In this document: in pieces, positions 1 through 6,600 of the stretch
Position numbering within the stretch: the first letter of the stretch is position 1
How the letters are laid out: the number at the start of each line of letters is the position of its first letter
Source of the DNA: Patescibacteria group bacterium
GTDB taxonomy: Bacteria; Patescibacteriota; Dojkabacteria; JAKAPS01; JAJZLI01
Direction of reading: 5' to 3'
DNA length: 7,768 bases
Assembly (NCBI GenBank): GCA_023380695.1
Contig: JAMCRT010000022.1
Span: 1 to 7,768 of the forward strand
Made by a program: the position numbers and the translations under genes
The notes under the pieces: model-generated
Databases searched by the model: none
What the model was told of the DNA's origin: nothing
What the model saw: only the letters and a program-made list of their open reading frames with translations

Positions 1-104
1 AGAGGTTGTTACCCCTGAGAAGCTACTCCGAATTCCAAACAATTGGCTACAAAGAATTTTCCTTCTTTCCAAATAACTATATGTAGAATATTTATACCTT
101 TCAT
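1..104 (-). pseudogene. HicB-like antitoxin, N-terminal fragment
   Basis: On the minus strand an ATG at 104-102 opens a 31-codon frame that stops at TAA 11-9. The peptide runs MKGINILHIVIWKEGK (1-16), then FFVANCLEFGVASQG (17-31). This is the usual start of HicB-type antitoxins: a first beta strand, the 'KEGxxxVAxCLExGVxSQG' stretch, and normally then a K/T-rich turn and 'EEALxNLKEAxELYLE'. HicB proteins neutralise HicA, an mRNA-cutting toxin with a double-stranded-RNA-binding fold, and repress their own operon. Here the stop falls exactly where the conserved Gly-Lys turn should follow. The frame could resume after the TAA but only three incomplete codons remain before the window edge, so a point nonsense mutation and a larger truncation cannot be told apart. 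No HicA-like sequence is visible upstream on this strand. The family call is by recalled motif, not a search. Confidence 0.6.
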
Positions 105-110
105 GTAACA

Positions 111-139
111 ATTATAACATACATAAAAAATGGTTTAAA
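111..139 (-). promoter_or_regulatory. Putative promoter of the hicB-like fragment, giving a leaderless mRNA
   Basis: Minus strand: a perfect -10 box TATAAT (116-111) lies 17 bp downstream of TTTAAA (139-134, 4 of 6 matches to TTGACA). Only six bases, TGTTAC, separate the -10 box from the ATG at 104. Transcription should therefore start at or within a base or two of the start codon, giving a leaderless message. The boxes are seen in the sequence; activity and start site are inferred. Confidence 0.5.
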
Positions 140-185
140 GATATATATGGATCATATACAAAATCCTTCATGTTCTGACCCCCGC

Positions 186-200
186 ACAACATTTTGTTGT
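186..200. repeat. Short perfect inverted repeat between the divergent antitoxin genes
   Basis: ACAACA - TTT - TGTTGT is a perfect 6-bp inverted repeat with a 3-base centre, next to a C-rich patch (178-185) that stands out in this AT-rich spacer. It overlaps the candidate -35 box of the relB-like gene. It could be an operator half or a binding site shared by both divergent genes. At this length chance cannot be excluded. Confidence 0.25.
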
Positions 201-225
201 TAAATATATATACTTAGTATACACT
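197..225 (+). promoter_or_regulatory. Putative promoter of the relB-like gene
   Basis: TTGTTA (197-202) as -35, a 17-bp spacer, and TACACT (220-225, 4 of 6 matches to TATAAT) as -10. The ATG is at 234, eight bases after the -10 box, so the transcript would start at or just before the ATG. A second -10-like TATACT sits at 209-214 but has no good -35 box at the right distance. No Shine-Dalgarno sequence precedes the gene, which fits a leaderless message. Promoter strength and start site are inferred. Confidence 0.35.
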
Positions 226-235
226 ATGTATATAT
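206..235. promoter_or_regulatory. Near-perfect 30-bp palindrome, likely autoregulatory operator of the antitoxin gene
   Basis: The left arm (206-220) and the right arm (221-235, read on the other strand) match at 13 of 15 positions. The palindrome covers the putative -10 box and runs into the first two bases of the relB-like start codon. RelB/DinJ antitoxins carry a ribbon-helix-helix DNA-binding domain and normally repress their own promoter by binding such palindromes, so an operator is the natural reading. The AT-rich composition inflates chance symmetry somewhat, but the central TAGT/ACTA parts also match. Confidence 0.5.
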
Positions 236-509
236 GAATACGGCAGTTATTAATATAAAAACAAAACCAGAGATAAAAATGAAAGCTCAAGAAGTAGCCA
301 GTGAATTGGGGTTTAGCATAAGTTCAATTTTAAATGCTTATCTAAAACAATTAATTAACACTAGAACCATATATTTTACATCCTTTGAAGAGCCGTCTGA
401 ATATCTTATCAATGCTATAAAAACAGTAAAAAAAGAGATCAAAAATAATGAACTTTCTCCTATTTTTAAAAACCATAAAGAGGCAATAAAATGGCTGAAT
501 AATCACTAA
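234..509 (+). CDS. RelB/DinJ-family type II antitoxin
   Basis: Antitoxin of a type II toxin-antitoxin pair. Such proteins bind and block a RelE/YafQ-like ribosome-dependent endoribonuclease and repress their own operon. In this 91-residue protein, residues 3-10 (TAVINIKT) form the expected DNA-contacting beta strand; 12-26 (PEIKMKAQEVASELG) and 28-44 (SISSILNAYLKQLINTR) are the two helices of a ribbon-helix-helix dimer. Residues 53-91 are the toxin-binding tail, with the family pattern 'EPSEYL', a charged helix, then 'AIKWLNN' at the end. Length is normal for the family. The ATG at 234 is chosen because it sits just upstream of the beta strand. There is no ribosome binding site; the palindrome at 206-235 abuts the start. 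Its stop overlaps the ATG of the following toxin remnant (TAATG), the usual coupling in TA operons. The antitoxin looks intact although the toxin does not. It converges on fusA. Confidence 0.8.
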   Translation: MNTAVINIKTKPEIKMKAQEVASELGFSISSILNAYLKQLINTRTIYFTSFEEPSEYLINAIKTVKKEIKNNELSPIFKNHKEAIKWLNNH

Positions 510-660
510 TGGATATACAGTTCTTTAGAACTTTTAATATGCAATATAAAAAATCATATATCAAAATAAAAAAAGATTCTGAATATCCTTCTATATGAGC
601 AAATATTGCTTCTAAAAAATAACTAATTGCTGCCTCTGTAATGAATTTTATAAACCTTTT
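509..660 (+). pseudogene. Degenerate RelE/YafQ-like toxin gene
   Basis: An ATG at 509 overlaps the antitoxin stop (TAATG) and opens 29 codons, ending at TGA 596-598. Residues 1-15 (MDIQFFRTFNMQYKK) match the start of RelE/YafQ-type toxins, which typically begin with a strand, 'F-x-x-x-Y/F-x-K-x-Y/F-x-K-L' and a lysine-rich helix; IKIKK follows. Such toxins are normally about 85-95 residues. After an A-rich run at 563-574 the frame loses similarity, while the +1 frame (573-626) reads KILNILLYEQILLLKNN before a stop, resembling the 'ERLxxFxxNPxxxLLxNH' segment of these toxins. The simplest reading is a frameshift at the poly-A run followed by more decay or deletion; the catalytic C-terminal half is not recognisable. 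The right border is approximate. Position right behind an antitoxin is strong support; protein similarity is short. A real short peptide is less likely. Confidence 0.5.
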
Positions 661-670
661 CTCTGTAATA

Positions 671-706
671 ATATTTGTGTCAATATTTGAGTCAATGTTT
701 GTGTCA
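671..706. repeat. Three tandem copies of a 12-bp unit
   Basis: Units at 671-682 (ATATTTGTGTCA), 683-694 (ATATTTGAGTCA) and 695-706 (ATGTTTGTGTCA) differ from each other by one or two bases. The array lies 27 bp beyond the fusA stop, in the convergent spacer. On the minus strand each unit yields a -35-like hexamer (TTGACA, TTGACT, TTGACA) at 12-bp intervals; the middle one (695-690) has TATTAT (673-668) 16 bp downstream as a possible -10. No gene with a start codon follows on that strand. It may be simple replication slippage, or regulator sites repeated about once per helical turn. Confidence 0.6.
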
Positions 707-733
707 AGAATGGATTATTTTGAAATATACTTT

Positions 734-2797
734 TTATTTTCTATTATTTGATATTTCTTCTGTAACATTACGTGGAACAACTTCATATTTTTCAAATTCC
801 ATAACAGATGATGCTCTACCTGATGAAAGAGATCGCAGTTCTGTTGTAAATCCAAACATATTTGAAAGTGGAACTTCAGCTGAAATTACTTTTGCATTTC
901 CTCTTTCAGTTACACCCAGTATTATTCCTCTTTTCCCTGTTAAAACACCTGTAATTGACCCCAAAAACTCCTCAGGAGTAACAACCTCTAATTTCATAAT
1001 AGGCTCAAGTAGTAATGGGCCTGCATTACTAAAAGCATCTTTAAATGCCATTGATGCTGCAATCTTAAATGCTATCTCTGATGAATCTACTTCATGGTAT
1101 GATCCATCAAATACAGTAGCTGATAAATCTATTACAGGATATCCTGCAATGAAGCCACTAGTCATTGCCTCAATTATCCCTTTTTCTATAGCTGGAATAT
1201 ATTCTATAGGAATTGCGCCACCTTTAATCTCATTTTTGAATTCAAATCCTTCTCCCCTACTTCTTGGTGCTATACGAATAAAACAATGTCCATATTGACC
1301 TCTTCCACCAGATTGTTTTATATACTTCCCTTCAGCACTAGCTTCTTTTGATATAGTCTCCCTATATGCAACTTGAGGATTACCAACATTTGTATTAACA
1401 CTAAATTCCCTTCTAAGCCTATCTATCAATATATCAAGATGTAGTTCACCCATTCCAGATATAATTGTTTGAGTGGTCTCTTGATCTTGAGATATTCTAA
1501 ATGTAGGATCCTCTTCAGACAATTTATGAAGAGCAAGAGACATCTTTTCTTGATCAGATTTTGTTTTTGGCTCTATTGCAATAGAAATAACAGGTTCTGG
1601 AAATGTAATAGTCTCTAGTAATAATGGTCTATTCTCAGTTGTTAATGTATCTCCTGTAGTTGTGTTTTTAAGACCAACAAAAGCACCTATATCTCCTGCA
1701 CCTAGAGAATCTATCTCCTCTCTATGATTTGAATGCATTAAAAGAATTCTTGAGACTCTTTCTTTTTCCCCTTTAGTGGAATTAAATATAGTATCTCCTT
1801 TTTTAACTACACCAGAATAAATTCTAAAAAATGTGAGTTTTCCTACATTTGCATCTATCATAATTTTAAATGCAAGTGCGCAAAAACCTCCTTCTCTTGT
1901 TATTGGAACCTCAACATCTTCTTTATTTTTAATGGTGCCTTTGATACCTGGTACATCTAATGGAGATGGCAAATACCTTATTACTGCATCCAACAGAAGT
2001 TGAACTCCTTTATTTTTTAAAGCACTACCACAAAAAACAGGAAATATCTTACCTTGAATTGTACCTATTCTAATGCCTTTATAAATTTCATCCTCACTTA
2101 AAGTCTCACCACTAAGGTACTTTTCCATCAAGCTATCATCAAATTCTGCAGCACTTTCAATCAATTTTTCTCTGTACTCTGCTACTTTTTCTCTCATTTC
2201 TGATGGCACATCTTCTATTTTAATATCAGTACCTAAATCATTCGTATAGATATATGCTTTATTTGTTATAAGGTCTACGAGACCTGAAAGTTTACTCTCA
2301 GCTCCTATTGGAAGTTGCATGATTACAATATTAACACCTAATCTATCAACAATTGATTTAGCTGATGTATAAAAATTTGCACCAATTCCATCTAACTTAT
2401 TTATAAAACAAATTCTTGGGACATTGTATTTATCTGCTTGTCTCCAAACAGTCTCAGATTGTGGTTCTACACCCATCTTTCCATCAAATACAACAACACC
2501 TCCATCTAAAACTCTTAAAGATCTTTCCACTTCAGCAGTAAAATCAACATGTCCTGGGGTATCTATTATATTGATTCGATATTGCTTATCTTGAAGATTC
2601 CAAAATGTAGTAGTAGCTGCAGATGTAATAGTAATACCTCTTTCCTTTTCCTGCTCCATCCAATCCATTACAGCCTCACCCTCATGAACCTCTCCAATCT
2701 TATATGTCTTACCTGTATAATATAAAATACGCTCAGTAGTAGTTGTCTTACCTGCATCAATATGAGCTATAATACCAATATTTCTAATATCTTCCAT
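734..2797 (-). CDS. fusA: Elongation factor G
   Basis: GTPase that moves tRNAs and mRNA through the ribosome after peptide transfer, and with ribosome recycling factor splits post-termination ribosomes. The 687-residue length is normal. The G domain (about 1-285) shows the P-loop AHIDAGKT (11-18), switch I RGITI (53-57), DTPGH with catalytic His83 (79-83), NKLD (133-136, Leu in place of the common Met) and GSALKNKGV as G5. Domains II, III, IV and V follow; the domain IV tip motif SYHEVDSSE, with the His that reaches the decoding centre, is around residue 568. Domain V ends with LRSLSSGRASSVMEF and a short basic tail. The start lies 12 bp after rpsG with no Shine-Dalgarno sequence, so translation is probably coupled. 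It is the last gene of the operon: tuf does not follow. No GC-rich hairpin plus T-run is seen after its stop. Full domain set with every G motif intact; identity is secure. Confidence 0.98.
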   Translation of the reverse strand: MEDIRNIGIIAHIDAGKTTTTERILYYTGKTYKIGEVHEGEAVMDWMEQEKERGITITSAATTTFWNLQDKQYRINIIDTPGHVDFTAEVERSLRVLDGGVVVFDGKMGVEPQSETVWRQADKYNVPRICFINKLDGIGANFYTSAKSIVDRLGVNIVIMQLPIGAESKLSGLVDLITNKAYIYTNDLGTDIKIEDVPSEMREKVAEYREKLIESAAEFDDSLMEKYLSGETLSEDEIYKGIRIGTIQGKIFPVFCGSALKNKGVQLLLDAVIRYLPSPLDVPGIKGTIKNKEDVEVPITREGGFCALAFKIMIDANVGKLTFFRIYSGVVKKGDTIFNSTKGEKERVSRILLMHSNHREEIDSLGAGDIGAFVGLKNTTTGDTLTTENRPLLLETITFPEPVISIAIEPKTKSDQEKMSLALHKLSEEDPTFRISQDQETTQTIISGMGELHLDILIDRLRREFSVNTNVGNPQVAYRETISKEASAEGKYIKQSGGRGQYGHCFIRIAPRSRGEGFEFKNEIKGGAIPIEYIPAIEKGIIEAMTSGFIAGYPVIDLSATVFDGSYHEVDSSEIAFKIAASMAFKDAFSNAGPLLLEPIMKLEVVTPEEFLGSITGVLTGKRGIILGVTERGNAKVISAEVPLSNMFGFTTELRSLSSGRASSVMEFEKYEVVPRNVTEEISNNRK

Positions 2798-2809
2798 AAA
2801 AATAATATC

Positions 2810-3274
2810 TTAAGCTAAATGAGAAAATGCTTTATTAGCCTCTGCCATCTTTTCAACGTCAGTTTTCTTTTTTATTGCATCTCCAGTATTATTATATGCA
2901 TTGATCATCTCTCCCGAAAGATTTTCAATCATATTATGACCTTTTTTATTTCTAGCAGCATTAATAATCCATCTTATTGCTAAAATTAATTGTCTTTCCT
3001 CAGAAATAGGCGTTGGAACTTGAAAACTTGCACCACCAACTCTTCTAGAACGAACTTCAATAGATGGGGATACATTTTCAATTACTTTATCAAATAACTC
3101 TACTGGGGGAATATTTAAATCACTGGAAGATTTCTCTATAGCTTTATAAACAATATCTCTGGCAACTGATTTTTTACCATTTTTCATAACATTATTAATA
3201 AATCTCTCAATAACAACATTATTGAATTTAATATCACCATCTATTTTTCTTCTTGGAGCTCTCTTTCCTCTCAT
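2810..3274 (-). CDS. rpsG: 30S ribosomal protein S7
   Basis: Primary binding protein of the 3' major domain of 16S rRNA; it nucleates the 30S head and lies near the E site and mRNA exit. At 154 residues it has the usual bacterial length. Family signatures are seen in order: basic N-terminus (MRGKRAPRRK), the FINNVMKNGKK segment (25-35), and the beta-ribbon VRSRRVGGASFQVP (74-87) that contacts rRNA and mRNA. The helical C-terminal part ends with DVEKMAEANKAFSHLA, the usual S7 close. The usual 'PD' pair before the N-terminal helix reads DGDIKFNN here. The start is well supported: it lies two bases after the rpsL stop with AAGGAG eight bases upstream, the only clear ribosome binding site in this operon. 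S7 is the classical translational repressor of the E. coli str operon; nothing in this spacer shows whether that control exists here. Confidence 0.97.
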   Translation of the reverse strand: MRGKRAPRRKIDGDIKFNNVVIERFINNVMKNGKKSVARDIVYKAIEKSSSDLNIPPVELFDKVIENVSPSIEVRSRRVGGASFQVPTPISEERQLILAIRWIINAARNKKGHNMIENLSGEMINAYNNTGDAIKKKTDVEKMAEANKAFSHLA

Positions 3275-3276
3275 AA

Positions 3277-3690
3277 TTATTTCTCCTTCTTTACTCCATA
3301 TAAAGATCTTCCACTTTTCCTTCCTTCTACACCACCTGCATCATCATATACACCCCTTACAATGTGATACTTAGCTACAGGTACATCAGGAACTCTACCT
3401 GCTCTTACTAACACTACAGAATGTTCTTGCAACTTATGTCCAACCCCAGGAATATATGCTGTCACTTCTATCCTATTTGAAAGCCTTACCTTTGCAATCT
3501 TTCTTAATGCTGAATTTGGTTTTTTAGGAGTAGTAGTACGAACTATAGTACAAACACCTCTTTTAAAAGGAGAATTATTCTTGCTATATCTTTTTGTCAT
3601 TGAATTATATGAAAAAGTAAGTGCCTTATATTTCACTTTACTATTTTTACTTTTTCTTGGTTTTCTAACCAATTGAGATATTCTAGCCAT
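3277..3690 (-). CDS. rpsL: 30S ribosomal protein S12, divergent
   Basis: Protein of the 30S decoding centre that monitors codon-anticodon pairing and is the classical site of streptomycin resistance. Hallmarks seen: QLVRKPR (6-12), KRGVC (43-47), TTTPKKPNSALRK (52-64), VTAYIPG (76-82), LQEHSVVLVR (87-96), YHIVRG (108-113) and a basic tail. It is 137 residues against about 124 in E. coli; the extra length is a roughly 13-residue insertion at about 25-41 (within TFSYNSMTKRYSKNN), of a kind I associate with candidate-phyla S12. The loop at 97-109 is unusual: AGRVPDVPVAKYH where nearly all bacteria have GGRVKDLPGVRYH. The lysine mutated in many streptomycin-resistant strains is therefore Pro101; the neighbouring Asp102, the methylthiolation target in E. 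coli, is kept. The start is seven bases after rpoC with no Shine-Dalgarno sequence. Family certain; the functional effect of the changes is unknown. Confidence 0.97.
   Translation of the reverse strand: MARISQLVRKPRKSKNSKVKYKALTFSYNSMTKRYSKNNSPFKRGVCTIVRTTTPKKPNSALRKIAKVRLSNRIEVTAYIPGVGHKLQEHSVVLVRAGRVPDVPVAKYHIVRGVYDDAGGVEGRKSGRSLYGVKKEK
3283..3288 (-). promoter_or_regulatory. Ribosome binding site of rpsG (AAGGAG)
   Basis: AAGGAG on the minus strand, lying in the last codons of rpsL, eight bases before the rpsG ATG. It fixes the rpsG start and is the only strong Shine-Dalgarno sequence in front of any gene start in this window; rpoC, rpsL, fusA and the relB-like gene have none. Confidence 0.75.
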
Positions 3691-3697
3691 AAAAATT

Positions 3698-6600
3698 TTA
3701 ATCTAATCTAGCCCTGTCTCCAACAGGAATTTTACGACCAATAATAACATTTTCTTTAAGCCCACGCAAGTAATCTACCTTACCCATAATTGCTGCATCT
3801 GACAAAACTCTTACCTGTTCTTGGAAAGATGCTGCAGATAGAAAACTCTCTGTTTGCAGAGCTGAAGCGGTAATTCCTGATATTTTCCTTTCAAACGTTA
3901 CCTGTCTTTTATCTTCATTTGCAAGATTTTTATTTATTTCGTTCACAACAAAGATATCTTTATATACACCTGGCAATAAATCACTATCTCCAGGATCTAT
4001 AATTTTTACATACCTACCCATTTGTGAAACTATGACCTCTATATGCTTATCATAAACACTAAGTCCATTGTCTTCATATGCACCTATTAAATTATCAATC
4101 ACATACTTCTGAGCTTTTGTTATACCTGAAGCTTTCAAAATCATATTTGGATCTATATTACCCTTAGTAATTTCTGTACCTATAGCAACTTTATCGCCAT
4201 CATTTACTAATAAAACCTCATCTTTAGGAAATGTGAAATCAACAACTCTCACCTTTTCTGATTCAATATATATTCTTCCTTTTTCTACATATGCTATACC
4301 TTTAAATGGAGATAAAACATCCATACCATTAGTATTTGTATAAAGTACTGTACCTGCAATTACTTTTGCTTTATCTTCAACTCTTTGTTCATCACCCTTA
4401 ATTAAAATATAATCTTGTCTTATTTTTTCATCACCAGAAATTGTTACTTTTACTTTATTACCTGTCTCTTCTATTTTTACAGTACCATTTATAGGAGAAA
4501 TTTTAGCCTCACCCTTTGGAATTCTTGCCTCTAGTAATTCTTCTATTCTAGGATAATCTCTAGATAAATTAGCAGCACCCATAATACTAGAAAAATGTTT
4601 TGAATTCAGAGTAAGTTGAGAACCTTTCTGTCCTAATGCCTGTGCAGCTATCACACCTACTGCAGTACCAACAGAAACAATACTGTGATCAGACATACTA
4701 TACCCATAACACATAGAACATATACCATATTGAGTTCCACAGGTAAGAGGAGTTCTGACAAATACACCTTGAATATTTTTATCTTTATCTATAGATTTTG
4801 ATATTTTTCTATCTATAACGGTATTTTTACTATATAATATCTTACCATTGACCTCTATATCTTTTGCTAAAACTCTTCCATATATTCTATCTGAAAAACT
4901 TAACAATTTTTCTTTATCTTTTATAATTTCATATCCTTCAGAAAAATTCTTGCAATCTTCTTCTCTTACAATCACATCATGTGCAACATCAACCATTCTT
5001 CTTGTTAAATATCCACTATCAGAAGTACGTAGAGCAACGTCAGCAAGTCCCTTTCTTGTCATACGAGCTTCAAGCAAATATTCAAAAACACTCAGACCTC
5101 TAGCATAATTAGATTTAATAGGAAGTTCAATTATATTATTATTTGGATCAATTCCTAAACCTTTCATACCTATAATCTGTTTTAACTGATCTATATTTGC
5201 ACCCATTAATTTATTCTCAACTATAGTTTTTAATATATTGCCATCAGAAAGATTTTTCTGAAGGATATCCGCTATATTAGAAGTTACATCTTGCCATAAA
5301 ACACTCGTTAATTGTTTTCTCTCATTTTTTGTAACCATCCCATCATCTGTACTTCTAGATATCTCCATCATCTTTTCATCAGCCTCTTCTATCATTTGTT
5401 CCTTACCAGGTAACTCATCACAATCTGAAATAGATATTGAGAAATCTGATTGCAGTGCATATTTAAATCCAAGATTTTTAAAATTATCCAAAATTTCAAT
5501 TGCTTTATCTTTCCCAAAATTATCTAATATATCCATAATAATAGTGGTAATTGTAACGTCAGTGACAACTTCATTAATGAAAGGTATCTTTTCTGGAATA
5601 CTAGAATTAAATATTAATCTACCTATACTTGTATCTATAATACTATTATCTCCTACCCTTACTTTAATAGGTTCTCTTAAACTTACCATACCCTTATCAT
5701 ATGCAGATAATGCATCAACTTGTGAGGAGAAAACATTATTTAATCTCAGTTTTCCATCAATTGATGTAAGATAAAAACATCCATAAATAATATCCTTTTT
5801 AGGATTTACAACTAATGATCCATCTGCAGCAAGGAATAAATTGCTGTCTATCATCATCAATCTTTTGACTTCTTCTATACTCTCCTCTGATAAAGGAACG
5901 TGTACAGCCATTGCATCTCCATCAAAATCTGCATTGAATCCTTCACATACTAATGGATGTAATTTTATTGCATTTCCATCAATTAAAATAGGATAAAACC
6001 CTTGTACACCTTGTTTGTGTAATGTAGGTGCTCTGTTTAACAGTACAGGTCTATTCTGTATTATTTCTTCTAAAATGTCCCATATTTCAGAAGGTTTTTC
6101 TTCAAAAAATACTTTTGCACTTTTTATATTAGGAGCAAGTCCCTTTAATAATATCTCTCTAATTACAAAAGGTCTAAAAAGTTCAAGTGCAATCATTTTA
6201 GGTAAACCACATTGATATAAATTCAAATCTGGTCCTGCAATAATAACAGCTCTACCAGAGTAATCAACTCTTTTCCCTAAAAGATTTTCTCTAAACCTTC
6301 CATGCTTCCCCCTTATATTATCTGAAAGAGATTTTAATGGGTTTCTTCTTGAATCTACAACTGGAGGAGATGATCTGTGCTGATTATCAAATAAGGCATC
6401 TACACTCTCTTGTAACATTCTTTTTTCATTTCTCAAAATTACATCAGGTGCACCTAAATCTATTAATTTTTTCAATCTATTATTTCTATTAATTACTCTT
6501 CTATATAAATCATTTAGATCTGATGTAGCAAATCTTCCCTCTGATAGTTGTATAATAGGTCTAAGATCAGGAGGAATAACAGGAATAACATCCATTATCA

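Noticed and set aside
2..76. Plus-strand frame from the edge reading EVVTPEKLLRIPNNW..., ending at TAA 74-76
   Set aside because: The first residues resemble an EF-G motif, but similarity stops at once and the opposite strand reads convincingly as HicB, so this is taken as a shadow.
112..192. Minus-strand 26-codon frame MLCGGQNMKDFVYD... upstream of the hicB-like fragment
   Set aside because: Considered as a HicA remnant; no HicA features such as the GSH motif, and it overlaps the hicB promoter.
511..588. Inverted repeat GGATATACAG (511-520) and CTGAATATCC (579-588) as ends of a small mobile element
   Set aside because: Nine of ten bases match, but there are no flanking target duplications and both copies lie inside the toxin remnant; likely chance in AT-rich DNA.
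466..733. Rho-independent terminator for fusA
   Set aside because: Only weak AT hairpins (for example the 5-bp stem near 600-613) and a T-run on the minus strand at about 568-574 without a stable stem before it; termination signal not supported.
675..1298. Long plus-strand open frame (207 codons)
   Set aside because: Lies almost wholly antisense to fusA, with composition expected from the complement of a conserved gene; no family resemblance and no ribosome binding site.
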